From: an uncultured Corynebacterium sp.
Lineage (GTDB): Bacteria > Actinomycetota > Actinomycetes > Mycobacteriales > Mycobacteriaceae
Reading direction: 5' to 3'
Length of the DNA stretch: 64,000 bases
Assembly (NCBI GenBank): GCA_943914465.1
Contig: CALUCD010000005.1
Span: 135,602-199,601, forward strand
Part shown: positions 51,065-59,880 of the stretch, piece after piece
Layout of the letters: the number at the start of each line of letters is the position of its first letter
Position numbering within the stretch: the stretch's first letter is position 1
Made by a program: the position numbers and the translations under genes
Notes under the pieces: generated by a model
The model's database searches: none
Told to the model about the DNA's origin: nothing
Seen by the model: the letters and a program-made list of their open reading frames with translations, nothing else

Positions 51065-52480
51065 TTAGGCCAGCTCGAGGCGACGCGACATGTCGGATGC
51101 GAACACGCCGGTGGGATCAATGGCGTTGCGGGTATCAATCCACGACTGCATCTCGGGATACATCGCGTGGAACTTCTCTGCGCTCGTGCGCGACTCCTTA
51201 GCCAAGTACAAGCGGCCACCGAACTCCATCACCTGGTCATCGAGGCGATCCAAGAACTCGTGCAAACCGTTGCGGATCGGGAAGTCAACGCAAACATTCC
51301 AGCCCTTCATCGGATACGACAACGGTGCACGGTTGCCCTCACCAAACAGCTTGAACACGTTCAGCGCGGTGTAGTGCCCGGAGGACTGAATTTGGTAAAT
51401 AATGTCCTTGAACGGCTCAACCGCATCGGTGGGCACCACGAACTGGTACTGCAAAAAGCCCGCGTCGCCGTAACCGCGGTTCCACTCACCAATCAAATCC
51501 AACGGCTGGTAGAACTGCGTCAAGTTCTTCACCTGATTCTTCGCCGGCCCACCCATGAGGTAGTAGGCCTCACCGATCATGGAAAGCGTGAGCTTGTTCA
51601 TCGTCCATGACGGGAAAATATCCGGCACCGTCATCAGCTGTGGGGCGTTGAACTTCAACGGGTCTTTCGCCAGCTTCGGTGCGAACTCTTCCAGCTGCGC
51701 CAAAGTGGCCAACGAGCCGCGGGAGATGGTCGAGCGGCCGGTCTTCGGCGGGGCGGAGATTGCATCAAACCAGGCAGATGAATACGTGTAGCCAGCTTCG
51801 GAGCCATCCGAGTGCGCTGCGATCGTCTCATCGAGCGTTTCAGTGCGCTCGGTGTCAGCGATGAAGTACGCCGTCTCCGTCTTCGTCATCTGGATCCGCG
51901 CCCGCAAAATGATGCCGGTCAGACCCATGCCACCAACAGTCGCCCAAAACAGTGTGCCGTCCGGGTCATCTGCGCTGCCGTCAGGCTCCAGGTGCAGCAC
52001 GCGCCCATCGGCCACCAGCAACTCCATTGACAACACGTGATCGCCGAAGGAACCTGCCGAGTGGTGGTTCTTGCCGTGAATGTCCGGCCCGATCGCACCA
52101 CCGATGGTGACCTGGCGGGTGCCCGGCAGCACCGGTACCCACAGGCCGTAGGGCAGCGCGGCCTTCATGAGCTGGTCCAGGGTCACACCAGCGTCCACGT
52201 CAACGATGCCGCTGGCCGGATCGATGGCGTGAATCTGGTTCAGCGGCTGCATGTCGATGACCAGCCCGCCGCCGTTTTGTGCCGGGTCGCCGTAGGAGCG
52301 GCCCATGCCGCGGGCAATCACACCGCGGCGTTGGGCTTCAGGCAGTGATGAGTTCTCGTCTGCGACCTGGGCGACGGCCGCTTTGATCACATCCACATCC
52401 GCGGTCGAGAGCACATGCGCAGTGGTAGGCGCGGTGCGACCCCATCCGTAGAGGGATTTCAGTTCGGTGTGCAATTCCAT
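51065..52480 (-). CDS. dprE1: Decaprenylphosphoryl-ribose 2'-oxidase DprE1
   Basis: 471 residues. FAD-linked oxidase: GRGMGRSYGDPAQNGGG, GPDIHGKNHHSAGSFGDHV (FAD and pyrophosphate contacts), and C-terminal GVFASDMSRRLEL. Oxidises the 2'-OH of decaprenyl-phospho-ribose in the periplasmic-facing arabinan pathway. Cys397 in GWNVCVDFPI corresponds to the residue (Cys387 in M. tuberculosis) that benzothiazinones bind, so this enzyme should be sensitive. Starts on a well-placed ATG and forms an operon with dprE2. Confidence 0.96.
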   Translation of the reverse strand: MELHTELKSLYGWGRTAPTTAHVLSTADVDVIKAAVAQVADENSSLPEAQRRGVIARGMGRSYGDPAQNGGGLVIDMQPLNQIHAIDPASGIVDVDAGVTLDQLMKAALPYGLWVPVLPGTRQVTIGGAIGPDIHGKNHHSAGSFGDHVLSMELLVADGRVLHLEPDGSADDPDGTLFWATVGGMGLTGIILRARIQMTKTETAYFIADTERTETLDETIAAHSDGSEAGYTYSSAWFDAISAPPKTGRSTISRGSLATLAQLEEFAPKLAKDPLKFNAPQLMTVPDIFPSWTMNKLTLSMIGEAYYLMGGPAKNQVKNLTQFYQPLDLIGEWNRGYGDAGFLQYQFVVPTDAVEPFKDIIYQIQSSGHYTALNVFKLFGEGNRAPLSYPMKGWNVCVDFPIRNGLHEFLDRLDDQVMEFGGRLYLAKESRTSAEKFHAMYPEMQSWIDTRNAIDPTGVFASDMSRRLELA

Positions 52481-52509
52481 AGCTCCCCAGCCTACTCACC
52501 AGCGGGGCT

Positions 52510-52689
52510 TTAAAGATCCATGATTTCTCGGATCTCTGCGGGCAGTTCGTCCTGTGATGTGATGACGGGCAAGCCCGCCTCCTGGTGTTCGCGCAGCAAC
52601 TCGGCGATCCGTGCCCGGCCGGCGGAATCTACAAATGGCAGCTCCTGGGACATCAACTGCTGCATGAAGTGATTCAACGGACTCTCCAT
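52510..52689 (-). CDS. Small unannotated ORF (59 aa)
   Basis: Upstream of dprE1, same strand, ending 29 nt before its start. 59 residues, MESPLNHFMQQLMSQ... to EIREIMDL, amphipathic and rich in Glu and Leu, with no signal peptide. No Shine-Dalgarno site, so it could be a leaderless or spurious ORF. Possibly a conserved corynebacterial leader protein. Confidence 0.4.
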   Translation of the reverse strand: MESPLNHFMQQLMSQELPFVDSAGRARIAELLREHQEAGLPVITSQDELPAEIREIMDL

Positions 52690-52736
52690 ATTACATCACT
52701 CTAGAGCTCATCACGGTAGCCGGTAGCATTGGGCGC

Positions 52737-53180
52737 ATGACCATTCAAGATCAGGCGGGCGAAGCGCGCATCGACTACAACGCACTGGACAACACCGCCG
52801 GCGGCCAGCTCATTCAGGCCGGGTTCATGTTCGCGTTCTGCGCTGCCCCGGACTTCACCCGCCACCCTGGGTGGGCCCGGGGAGCGATTGCCGCTGCCAA
52901 CCTGATCACCGTTGGTGTGTTCAACGCGTTTGATGAAGATCCGCGCAATGACCTCACCGCGGCGGTTGAGGCTGAGCAGGGAGAACTTGAGTCTGTCGCG
53001 CTGTCATGGGGTGTTGTCGGAGGGCTCGGCGCAGGGGCAGTTGCTGCAGGGCTCGCGCTTTCAGGCACGATCCGGGTGGTGGCCTCCGCGTTGAGCCGCA
53101 GAGATGCGGATAAACCGTACGCCCTTGCCGGGCTTATGGCTGCCACTGCATACGTCGCGGCGGAGCGTCTGCGAACATAG
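52737..53180 (+). CDS. Small membrane protein of the arabinogalactan locus
   Basis: 147 residues. Hydrophobic segments near 22-40, 47-62, 90-115 and 125-142, separated by a polar stretch (NAFDEDPRNDLTAAVEAEQGE). No catalytic motif. Gene precedes the unknown at 53195 and gtrA on the same strand. The role is unknown; position suggests an envelope partner. Confidence 0.65.
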   Translation: MTIQDQAGEARIDYNALDNTAGGQLIQAGFMFAFCAAPDFTRHPGWARGAIAAANLITVGVFNAFDEDPRNDLTAAVEAEQGELESVALSWGVVGGLGAGAVAAGLALSGTIRVVASALSRRDADKPYALAGLMAATAYVAAERLRT

Positions 53181-53194
53181 CTATATTGGGCGCC

Positions 53195-54070
53195 ATGTCA
53201 AGCACGATCTACAAATCCGACCATCTCGCGCCGGTGATTAATTTCACTGCTGCGCGATCACGGTTGCGTGAGGGCGGAGACCCAGCTGTGGGTGACACGC
53301 TCATGGTGCGGTGCGTGCTGGTTTCAGACGACATGGTGTACCGCTGGGTAGGCATTCATGAACACACCACCATTGCTGAATGCCGCGACGTTGTTGCCAC
53401 GGTCTTCGGCATCGACGGCTCGGTCGGCTCCGAAGCTGACGGGGAGTGCGAGCTGCGTGACATCCTGCGCTCCCCGGGTGATGTGACCGCGTTTAGCTAC
53501 GGTTTGTGGCAGTTCGGCATGCAGTTGGCTGATGTCTACATGCGCGATGATTCGACCCCGCCGTCCGTCTGCGTCGCCGGGGCCGGGTCCTTTGGTGATA
53601 CCCCCTTTGACATTGCCGCCGTTAACGCGCAATTGGTCGGCTCCGAGCGGGTAAACGATATAGACACGCAGCTTCGGGACGACGCCCGCGAGGTCATCCA
53701 ACGCGCCCACACCCACGACTTCGTGCCACTCATCCAAGCCCTCGGGGTTGACCGCGCGGCCGCAGATCCCCCGCAGAGCTCCACCCCAAACCAGCCAGAC
53801 CGCGACCGGCTTGCTGCGTTGCCCACCGAGCCCGAACCTCAACAGCGCGATGCGTTTTGGGCAGCCGCACTTGCAAACGCCTGCTGCGCGGACGAGCAAA
53901 CCACCGGCTGGCTGACCGAATCAATCATGAAATCCCTCGGCTGGGACAACCTAGACGCCACAGCAATCCGCAACCTGTGCATCAGGTCACTTGCTGAGCT
54001 GGAAGAACTCTACGCCGATCTGCCAGTTGCAGAGCGCTTAGATGTCTTCCGAGATCTGCTTCGCGGGTAG
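53195..54070 (+). CDS. Conserved hypothetical protein
   Basis: 291 residues from ATG 53195. The N-terminal part MVYRWVGIHEHTTIAECRDVVATVFGIDGS faintly recalls the plasmid-type PRiA4b ORF-3 domain; the second half has RDAFWAAALANACCADEQTTGWLTESIM and a C-terminal helix LAELEELYADLPVAERLDVFRDLL. No membrane segment. Ends 11 nt before gtrA, so co-transcribed with it. Assignment to a family is a weak guess. Confidence 0.65.
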   Translation: MSSTIYKSDHLAPVINFTAARSRLREGGDPAVGDTLMVRCVLVSDDMVYRWVGIHEHTTIAECRDVVATVFGIDGSVGSEADGECELRDILRSPGDVTAFSYGLWQFGMQLADVYMRDDSTPPSVCVAGAGSFGDTPFDIAAVNAQLVGSERVNDIDTQLRDDAREVIQRAHTHDFVPLIQALGVDRAAADPPQSSTPNQPDRDRLAALPTEPEPQQRDAFWAAALANACCADEQTTGWLTESIMKSLGWDNLDATAIRNLCIRSLAELEELYADLPVAERLDVFRDLLRG

Positions 54071-54081
54071 ACTTCATCGGC

Positions 54082-54603
54082 GTGAGTTCCTCCGCCTCGT
54101 CATCCGCCGCGATGAAACAGTTGGTCCCCTTCATCATCATTGGCATCGGTTGCGCTGTCATTGACTTTGGGGTGACCCGCTCGCTGACCCAACTTTCCCC
54201 CCCGGATCGCAGCGGGGCCAAAGCCGTCGGCTGGTGCGTGGGCACACTGCTGGCCTACGTGCTCAACTCCCGTTTCGCCTTCCGCGCGGAAGTCACCGCG
54301 AAAAAAGCCGGCGCAGTGTTCATCCTCTACGCCTCCACGTTTGCCGTGCAGTTCCTGCTGTACAAGTGGGTAGCAGTCCCGCTCGTCGCGCTCGGTTTCA
54401 ACGACTTCTGGCGCGACCTCATCTCGTTCATCATCGCGCAAGGTGTTGCCACCGTCACCAACTTCATCCTGCAACGCCGCGTGATTTTCAAAGAGGAGAC
54501 GAAGATTATTGAGGCGGAGGAACCGGGCGCCACGAAGCGAACAGCTCCTAGGGCCGACGGAAATCCTCCCGCGCCCCCATCCGCAGTAACTTCAACCAGC
54601 TGA
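54082..54603 (+). CDS. GtrA-family membrane protein
   Basis: 173 residues from GTG 54082. Four helices: FIIIGIGCAVIDFGVTRSL, VGWCVGTLLAYVLNSRFAF, AVFILYASTFAVQFLLYKW and ISFIIAQGVATVTNFILQRRVIF. GtrA proteins help move polyprenyl-linked sugars; in mycolata a GtrA homologue lies next to the DprE genes and has been linked to decaprenyl-phospho-arabinose. The C-terminal tail is Pro/Thr-rich. The last 56 nt overlap the opposing glfT1 3' end. Confidence 0.88.
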   Translation: MSSSASSSAAMKQLVPFIIIGIGCAVIDFGVTRSLTQLSPPDRSGAKAVGWCVGTLLAYVLNSRFAFRAEVTAKKAGAVFILYASTFAVQFLLYKWVAVPLVALGFNDFWRDLISFIIAQGVATVTNFILQRRVIFKEETKIIEAEEPGATKRTAPRADGNPPAPPSAVTSTS

Positions 54604-55489
54604 CAAACGCGCGCGGGTCCTTGCGCTCAATCAGGAAAAACCACCCGAAACGCACAACTTCCTGCAGTTTCATCGCGCGCATGCCCTGCTGGTTAATGAT
54701 GTAGCCGCGGTTGCGGTACGTGAAAAACCGCTTCGTTTCATTGTCAGGAAACTGCGCGTGCGCCCGCCCGCCCATGATCGGGTGGAACTCGCCCGAGCCG
54801 TCCGGGTGAAGGTAAAACGCGGTCAACGCTGTGCCGTATGTCAGGCCGCTGTTTGCTAATCGACGATGATATTCCACCTCATCGCCCCGAATAAACAGCC
54901 GATAATCCGGCACCCCAATCCGCTCAGTGGCCTGAGCGGCAATCAAAGCACCGTTGAACAACGAGGCGTACTGGGGCAAAAAGTCACCCTCGAGCTCATC
55001 CACCCGCCGCTTCCACGTCAAACCCTGACGCAGCGGAAACGCCAGCCGCTTGGGGTCCTCAATATTCGCCACCACCGGGCTGACCTCATGCAATTGATGC
55101 GCCTCAGCCACCCGGTAGAGCTCCGCCAACGTGTCACGGTCTGCGGGGCGACCATCATCATCCGCACACCAAATCGCATCCGCCCCCAACGCCAACGCGT
55201 GCAAAAACCCGTAGGCGAACCCGCCCGCCCCACCGAGGTTTGTCCTGCTGGGCAAATACACCGCCCGCTCACCAGCCAACCGGGTGAGCAGATCCCGAAC
55301 CTCAGGCTGCGCACCATTATCAACCACAATCACCCACTGCACCGGGTGGGTTTGCTGCACCACCTGCTCAAGCGAGTGTCGCAGCAGCTCCACGCGCCGG
55401 TGGGTGACAATGACGGCGGCTGTCGTGCCGCTGCGGTTAAGCGGCGCTGTGTGCGGGGTGGCGTGCGGTGTGCTGGACGGGTCAGTCAT
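54548..55489 (-). CDS. glfT1: Galactofuranosyltransferase GlfT1
   Basis: 313 residues (ATG 55489; ATG 55498 adds three). GT-A fold: AAVIVTHRRVELLRHSLEQV, NLGGAGGFAYG and the acidic motif WCADDDGRPAD (DxD-like), followed by GDEVEYHRRLANSG. Adds the first galactofuranose residues to the decaprenyl-linked GlcNAc-Rha primer. Its start overlaps the wzt stop, giving the order wzm-wzt-glfT1. The same three genes also cluster in M. tuberculosis. Confidence 0.9.
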   Translation of the reverse strand: MTDPSSTPHATPHTAPLNRSGTTAAVIVTHRRVELLRHSLEQVVQQTHPVQWVIVVDNGAQPEVRDLLTRLAGERAVYLPSRTNLGGAGGFAYGFLHALALGADAIWCADDDGRPADRDTLAELYRVAEAHQLHEVSPVVANIEDPKRLAFPLRQGLTWKRRVDELEGDFLPQYASLFNGALIAAQATERIGVPDYRLFIRGDEVEYHRRLANSGLTYGTALTAFYLHPDGSGEFHPIMGGRAHAQFPDNETKRFFTYRNRGYIINQQGMRAMKLQEVVRFGWFFLIERKDPRAFVSWLKLLRMGAREDFRRP

Positions 55490-56333
55490 GCCCAACATTG
55501 TGCCCCAGGGAGTTCGGCGGCGGAACCGAACGGTCACCATCCGCCGGTTCCCCGTGGAACCGCTCCACCAACTCGGCAACCAGCTCGCCAGCCTCCGGGC
55601 CTTCATACGCCTCCACCACCTCGGAGACGAGACCGGCCTTTTTGATCTCGCCTTTGTCCACCCACAGGGCGGTGGTGCACAGTTGGGCGAGGAAGTCGTT
55701 GGAGTGTGAGGCGAAGACAAGGATGCCGGAGCGTTCCACCATTTCCGCCAGCCGGACTCGGGCCTTGGCCATGAAGGCGGCGTCAACGGCACCAATGCCC
55801 TCATCAAGCAGGAGGATCTCAGGTTCGATAGAGGTCACCACCCCCAGGGCAAGGCGCACCCGCATGCCGGTGGAGTACGTCCGCAGCGGCATCTGGAGGT
55901 AGTCGCCGAGCTCAGAAAATTCGGCGATCTCGTCGATTTTGGCCTTCATTTGTTTGCGGGTCTGGCCGAGGAACAGACCGCGGATGATGATGTTTTCGTA
56001 GCCCGAAATTTCCGGGTCCATGCCCACACCCAGGTCAAAGACGGGGGCGACGCGCCCGCGGACGTCGGCAGAACCACGGGTGGGCTCGTAAATGCCGGAC
56101 AACAACCGCAGGAGGGTGGATTTGCCGGCGCCGTTGTGGCCAACAAGCCCAACCCGGTCGCCTTCGCGCAGGTGCAGGTTGATGTCGCGCAGCGCTTCAA
56201 CGACCACGGTGTTCGCTGAGTTTTTGCCGATCCGCCCGCCAGCGCTCGACATCACTGCCTTTTTCAGCGAGCGGGACTTCGCGTCGAAAATCGGGAAATC
56301 GACGCAGGCGTTGTAGGTGTCAATGGAAACCAC
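55482..56333 (-). CDS. wzt: ABC transporter ATPase for galactan export (Wzt/RfbE)
   Basis: 283 residues, GTG start with AAGGAGG 6-7 nt upstream. Walker A GHNGAGKST, signature YSTGMRVRLALG, Walker B ILLLDEGIGAVD, H-loop ASHSNDF. The C-terminal extension lacks a carbohydrate-binding domain. With Wzm it should flip a lipid-linked galactan precursor to the outer face. Overlaps glfT1; downstream of wzm by 19 nt. Confidence 0.92.
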   Translation of the reverse strand: MVSIDTYNACVDFPIFDAKSRSLKKAVMSSAGGRIGKNSANTVVVEALRDINLHLREGDRVGLVGHNGAGKSTLLRLLSGIYEPTRGSADVRGRVAPVFDLGVGMDPEISGYENIIIRGLFLGQTRKQMKAKIDEIAEFSELGDYLQMPLRTYSTGMRVRLALGVVTSIEPEILLLDEGIGAVDAAFMAKARVRLAEMVERSGILVFASHSNDFLAQLCTTALWVDKGEIKKAGLVSEVVEAYEGPEAGELVAELVERFHGEPADGDRSVPPPNSLGHNVGHD

Positions 56334-56352
56334 AGGAACCTCCTTAACCGGG

Positions 56353-57201
56353 TTAAACCCAATACGGCACGCGGAACCGCATTTGCTTCATGGCCAACAG
56401 GGTGATCAGGATGCCTGCCACGGTGCATCCGAGGACGATGAGCCAGTGGTAGGTGTAGATGGGGCCGTCGATAAGCGGAGCTCTGACGATCTCGAGGTAG
56501 TGAAACAGCGGGTTGATTTCGGCCAACTTTGCACGCTGGGCAACGTCGCCGCCTTGCTCGCGCAGTGTTTGGGTGGTCCACACAATCGGGGTGACGTAAA
56601 AGAGGAGCTGCACCATCGCTTCGAGGAGGGGGGCGACATCGCGAAATCGCGTTGCGACGATACCGAACAGCATCGTCACCCACACCCCGTTCACCACCAA
56701 CAGGGCAATCCCCGGCACGGCCAGTAGCGTGTGCCAGGTCAGGGGGATGCGGAAGATGATCACCAGGATCAGCCAGATGACTAAGTTGTGGGCCATGAAC
56801 AGCAATTGGCGCCACACTAACCGGTAAACGTGCACCGACAAGGCAGATGGCAGCTGCTTAATCAGCCCTTCGTTTTCGATGAACACGTTCGCGCCGTCTT
56901 TGATGCAGCCCGAGATGAAGCCCCACACAATAAAGCCGACGGTGACGTGGGGGAGGAACTCGCGAACCTCAATCTGAAACAGCATTGAGTACAGCAACCC
57001 AAGGGCGAGCGACATCACACCGGTTGCGATGGTGATCCACAGCGGGCCGAGCGTTGAGCGCCGGTAGCGCTGCTTAATGTCCTGCCATCCGAGCTGGAGC
57101 CATAATTCGTGTTGGTTCCAGCCGCGGATGAGATCGCGCCAGGCCATCCCCATCGTTTTCGACTTAGATGGGGGTGTGGCTTCCTCCGGTGAGCTCGTCA
57201 T
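56353..57201 (-). CDS. wzm: ABC transporter permease for galactan export (Wzm/RfbD)
   Basis: 282 residues from ATG 57201, preceded by GGAG at a good distance (GTG 57249 adds 16 residues). ABC2-type permease with six helices, first block WQDIKQRYRRSTLGPLWIT, then IENEGLIKQLPSALSVHVYR and INPLFHYLEIVRAPLIDG. Partner of wzt. Divergent from the aminotransferase-fold gene. Confidence 0.92.
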   Translation of the reverse strand: MTSSPEEATPPSKSKTMGMAWRDLIRGWNQHELWLQLGWQDIKQRYRRSTLGPLWITIATGVMSLALGLLYSMLFQIEVREFLPHVTVGFIVWGFISGCIKDGANVFIENEGLIKQLPSALSVHVYRLVWRQLLFMAHNLVIWLILVIIFRIPLTWHTLLAVPGIALLVVNGVWVTMLFGIVATRFRDVAPLLEAMVQLLFYVTPIVWTTQTLREQGGDVAQRAKLAEINPLFHYLEIVRAPLIDGPIYTYHWLIVLGCTVAGILITLLAMKQMRFRVPYWV

Positions 57202-57341
57202 ACGGGCAGTCTCCGCCCGCAACTGTTCGATGTCGTGCACGCACTTCACCCTAGCCCGCCCGCATGATCACGCACGCAGTTGTCGCGAAAGTTCTCCCGA
57301 AAAAACAAGATAAGTGAGCTGCGGGTGAAACCTCAGGTGTG

Positions 57342-57347
57342 CATAAT
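57342..57347 (+). promoter_or_regulatory. Candidate -10 of the aminotransferase-fold gene
   Basis: CATAAT preceded by TGTG (extended -10 like), 49 nt before the GTG start; a strong ribosome site AAAGGGAGGA follows at 57381-57390. Confidence 0.45.
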
Positions 57348-57395
57348 GTAGATTCGGTGTTTGTTGGCGCGGTGTAAACGAAAGGGAGGACGGAC

Positions 57396-58607
57396 GTGGC
57401 GTATGACGTCGCGGGGGTTCGGGGCCTTTATACATCGTTGTCCGATGGGTGGACGTACCTCAACGCGCATGACGCCGCGCAGATCCCAGAGCGGGTTTCT
57501 TCGGCAGTGGCGCGCTCTTTTCGCATGTCATCAGCGGTGGCCCAGACAGAGCCGATGTACGGCTCGCACATGCGCCTGTCTGTCGGCAGGCCTGAGGGGG
57601 ATGCGTTCCTTTTAGATGCCCGCGCCGCGATCGCGGATCTCACGGGGGTAACACAAGATCGGGTGCTGCTCGGCCCCAGCGTGCCCGCCTTGTATATGGA
57701 GCTGGTTGCGGCGATGCGCCACCAGTTTCGATACAACTCCTCGGTGGTGCTGAGCAATCTGGACCGCCCGCAGCTGAACCAGATTCTGTGCCGCGCGGAT
57801 GCCGAGTTCCGTTGGGCACAGGTCGATCCGGCGACGGGTGAGTTGTCCGCCGCACAGTTCGCGGAGTTGGTTGATGGATCTACCCGTCTGGTTTCCCTTC
57901 CAGCCGCGCACGCGCAGCTCGGTGTGGTTGTTCCGGTTCGCTCGATCGTTGAAGCTGTGCGGGAGCGCTCCAGGGCGTGGGTCGTGGTGGATGCCTCTGC
58001 CTATGCGCCCTACCGCCTCCTGTCATTCGATGAGTGGGGCGCCGACGTCATTGCTGTCGACATGGCGGAACTGGGTGGCCCGCAGGTGGCTGCGCTGGTG
58101 TTCCGGGACGAGGCGATGCTGCAGCGCCTGGATACCAACATGCTGGACTTTCCCGTCTCCTCTGGCTTGGCTGGTGGGGTATCGGCGACGGTGGAGCACT
58201 ACGGCTCGCTGGCCAGCTCGGGCGAGGGCAGAATGTCACGGCGTAACCGGCTTGTGCATTCCATGAGCGAGATGTCTGACTATTTGGAGTACCTGCGCGA
58301 AGACTTGTACACCTTCTTGGGCACTCTGCCGATGGTGAAGGTGTTCGGTGCGGACCCAACTCCTGCGGGACAGATCAGGGTGGATCGCATCCCGCGGATG
58401 ACGTTTGGGCTGCGTGGCGTGCCGGCTGCGCTTGCTCACCAGCGGCTCATCGATAGCGGGCTGGTAGTCACGCAGACCACACCGTGTGAGCTGCTTGAGG
58501 AGATGGGGGCGGCGGAAACCGGCGGGGCGTTAACAGTCTCACTCAGCCCATTCAACACGCAGGCTGACGTGTTGTTGCTGACCCGCACGGTGGCCTCGCT
58601 GACATAA
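57396..58607 (+). CDS. Class-V aminotransferase-fold protein lacking the PLP lysine
   Basis: 403 residues, GTG 57396 with AAAGGGAGGA. The fold of NifS/serine-type aminotransferases is visible: N-terminal SDGWTYLNAHDAAQIP, the AHAQLGVVVPV block, and the PLP-contacting Asp199 in WVVVDASAY. Where the family has a Schiff-base lysine in an SGHK motif, this protein reads VDMAELGGP, giving Glu225. PLP-dependent transamination is therefore unlikely. Retained length and neighbours argue for a functional pseudoenzyme. Its position next to wzm and the oxidoreductase matches, as I recall, the M. tuberculosis Rv3777-Rv3778c arrangement. Confidence 0.82.
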   Translation: MAYDVAGVRGLYTSLSDGWTYLNAHDAAQIPERVSSAVARSFRMSSAVAQTEPMYGSHMRLSVGRPEGDAFLLDARAAIADLTGVTQDRVLLGPSVPALYMELVAAMRHQFRYNSSVVLSNLDRPQLNQILCRADAEFRWAQVDPATGELSAAQFAELVDGSTRLVSLPAAHAQLGVVVPVRSIVEAVRERSRAWVVVDASAYAPYRLLSFDEWGADVIAVDMAELGGPQVAALVFRDEAMLQRLDTNMLDFPVSSGLAGGVSATVEHYGSLASSGEGRMSRRNRLVHSMSEMSDYLEYLREDLYTFLGTLPMVKVFGADPTPAGQIRVDRIPRMTFGLRGVPAALAHQRLIDSGLVVTQTTPCELLEEMGAAETGGALTVSLSPFNTQADVLLLTRTVASLT

Positions 58608-58643
58608 GCCGCGGGCCCACCCGCCAGGCCTCAGCAGTTCGGG

Positions 58644-59603
58644 TTAGCTGACCTCCAGCACGATCTTGCCGACGTTGTCGCCTGAATCCATCAGCTCATG
58701 CGCCTCGGCGGCGCGCGCAAGCGGGAATGTGGCAGTGATATTGGGCGCGATTTTGCCTGCTTCCAGCAGCGGCCACACATGTTCAATTGTGGAGCGAACA
58801 ATGTCGGCCTTCATCGGCCGCGGCCGGGCACGCAGGGTGGTGGCGTGCAGGGATTGGCGCCGGGGCATCATCCGCCCCAGGCTGATTTCGCCCTTCGGTC
58901 CGCCTTGCAGCGCGATCACCACGATCTGCCCATCAACAGCGAGTGCTTTCACGTTCGGCTCTAGATACGGCCCGCCCACCACGTCGAGGATGACGTCCGC
59001 CCAGCCTTTTAGCTCGTCGGCAAAGTTTTGTTCCCGGTAATTAATGGTGATGTCAGCGCCCAGCTGGCGGCAGTATTCCAGTTTGCGCATACTTCCGGCG
59101 GTGGTGGCCACCTCACAGCCGAGGGCTTTACACAGTTGGATGGCGAAAGAACCAATCCCGCCGGAACCGCCGTGGATGAGCACTTTGGAGCCTTCGCGAA
59201 TTCCGGCGACCATCCCCAGGTTTGACCACACCGTGCACGCGACTTCTACGACTCCGGCGAGTTCCACCATGGTGAGATTGTCGGGCTTTGGCATGAGTTG
59301 GCCTTCTGGCACCGCCACGTACTCGGCGTAGCCCCCGCCGGCGAGCAGGCAACCCACCGCTTCACCGCGTGTGCGCCCAGTGGTGCCCGGATCTTCAATC
59401 ACACCAGAGCATTCCAGCCCGAGAACGTCCGATTCGCCTTCAGGTGCGGGGTATTTCCCCGCCGCCTGCACCAGATCGGCCCGGTTGACACCGGCGGCGG
59501 TGACTTTGATGAGGACTTCACCGCTACCAAGCTGCGGCACCGGCGCCTCTTGGAGCTGCAAAGAGCGGGGGTTTTCCGGGTCAGTGATCGCGATGGCCTT
59601 CAT
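58644..59603 (-). CDS. Quinone oxidoreductase-like zinc-independent MDR enzyme
   Basis: 319 residues from ATG 59603. GroES-like N-terminal part (VKVTAAGVNRADLVQAAGKYP) and Rossmann part (VLIHGGSGGIGSFAIQLCKALG). No zinc-binding cysteine cluster. Uses NADPH to reduce quinones or enones. Convergent with the aminotransferase-fold gene. tRNA-Ser begins 54 nt upstream of its start. Confidence 0.9.
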   Translation of the reverse strand: MKAIAITDPENPRSLQLQEAPVPQLGSGEVLIKVTAAGVNRADLVQAAGKYPAPEGESDVLGLECSGVIEDPGTTGRTRGEAVGCLLAGGGYAEYVAVPEGQLMPKPDNLTMVELAGVVEVACTVWSNLGMVAGIREGSKVLIHGGSGGIGSFAIQLCKALGCEVATTAGSMRKLEYCRQLGADITINYREQNFADELKGWADVILDVVGGPYLEPNVKALAVDGQIVVIALQGGPKGEISLGRMMPRRQSLHATTLRARPRPMKADIVRSTIEHVWPLLEAGKIAPNITATFPLARAAEAHELMDSGDNVGKIVLEVS

Positions 59604-59656
59604 GCGCCCCCAGGGTAATGGAGTTTGAGTGGGCGTACTGTAGACTCTTCGCCGTT

Positions 59657-59741
59657 GGAGACGTGGCAGAGCGGCCGAATGCACTGGTCTTGAAAACCAG
59701 CGAGGGTCACACCTCCGCGGGTTCAAATCCCGCCGTCTCCG
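59657..59741 (+). tRNA. tRNA-Ser (anticodon UGA)
   Basis: 85 nt. Acceptor arms ggagacg/cgtctcc are perfect, discriminator G; anticodon loop cttgaaaa carries TGA (59691-59693); a long variable arm and GTTCAAATC T-loop fit serine tRNA. CCA is not encoded. The 3' side borders the decayed island. Confidence 0.96.
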
Positions 59742-59745
59742 CGTG

Positions 59746-59770
59746 AAAAAGCCCCGATAAAGGGGCTTTT
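59746..59770. terminator. Terminator of tRNA-Ser
   Basis: aaaaagcccc/ggggctttt arms around a short loop and a T-run, just after the tRNA. Confidence 0.85.
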
Positions 59771-59880
59771 GCTTGTCGACGCCCACCTGACCACCACCTC
59801 GTGAGCGTGCGCCGCTTGGGCGGCCGAGGACTTTGCCGCGGGGCCGTACAGTCCCGATTGAAGGTTGGGGATAGGCCAAT

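Noticed and set aside
57396..58607. Cysteine desulfurase (SufS/IscS)
   Set aside because: No PLP lysine at the expected position, no catalytic cysteine loop, and no suf genes nearby.
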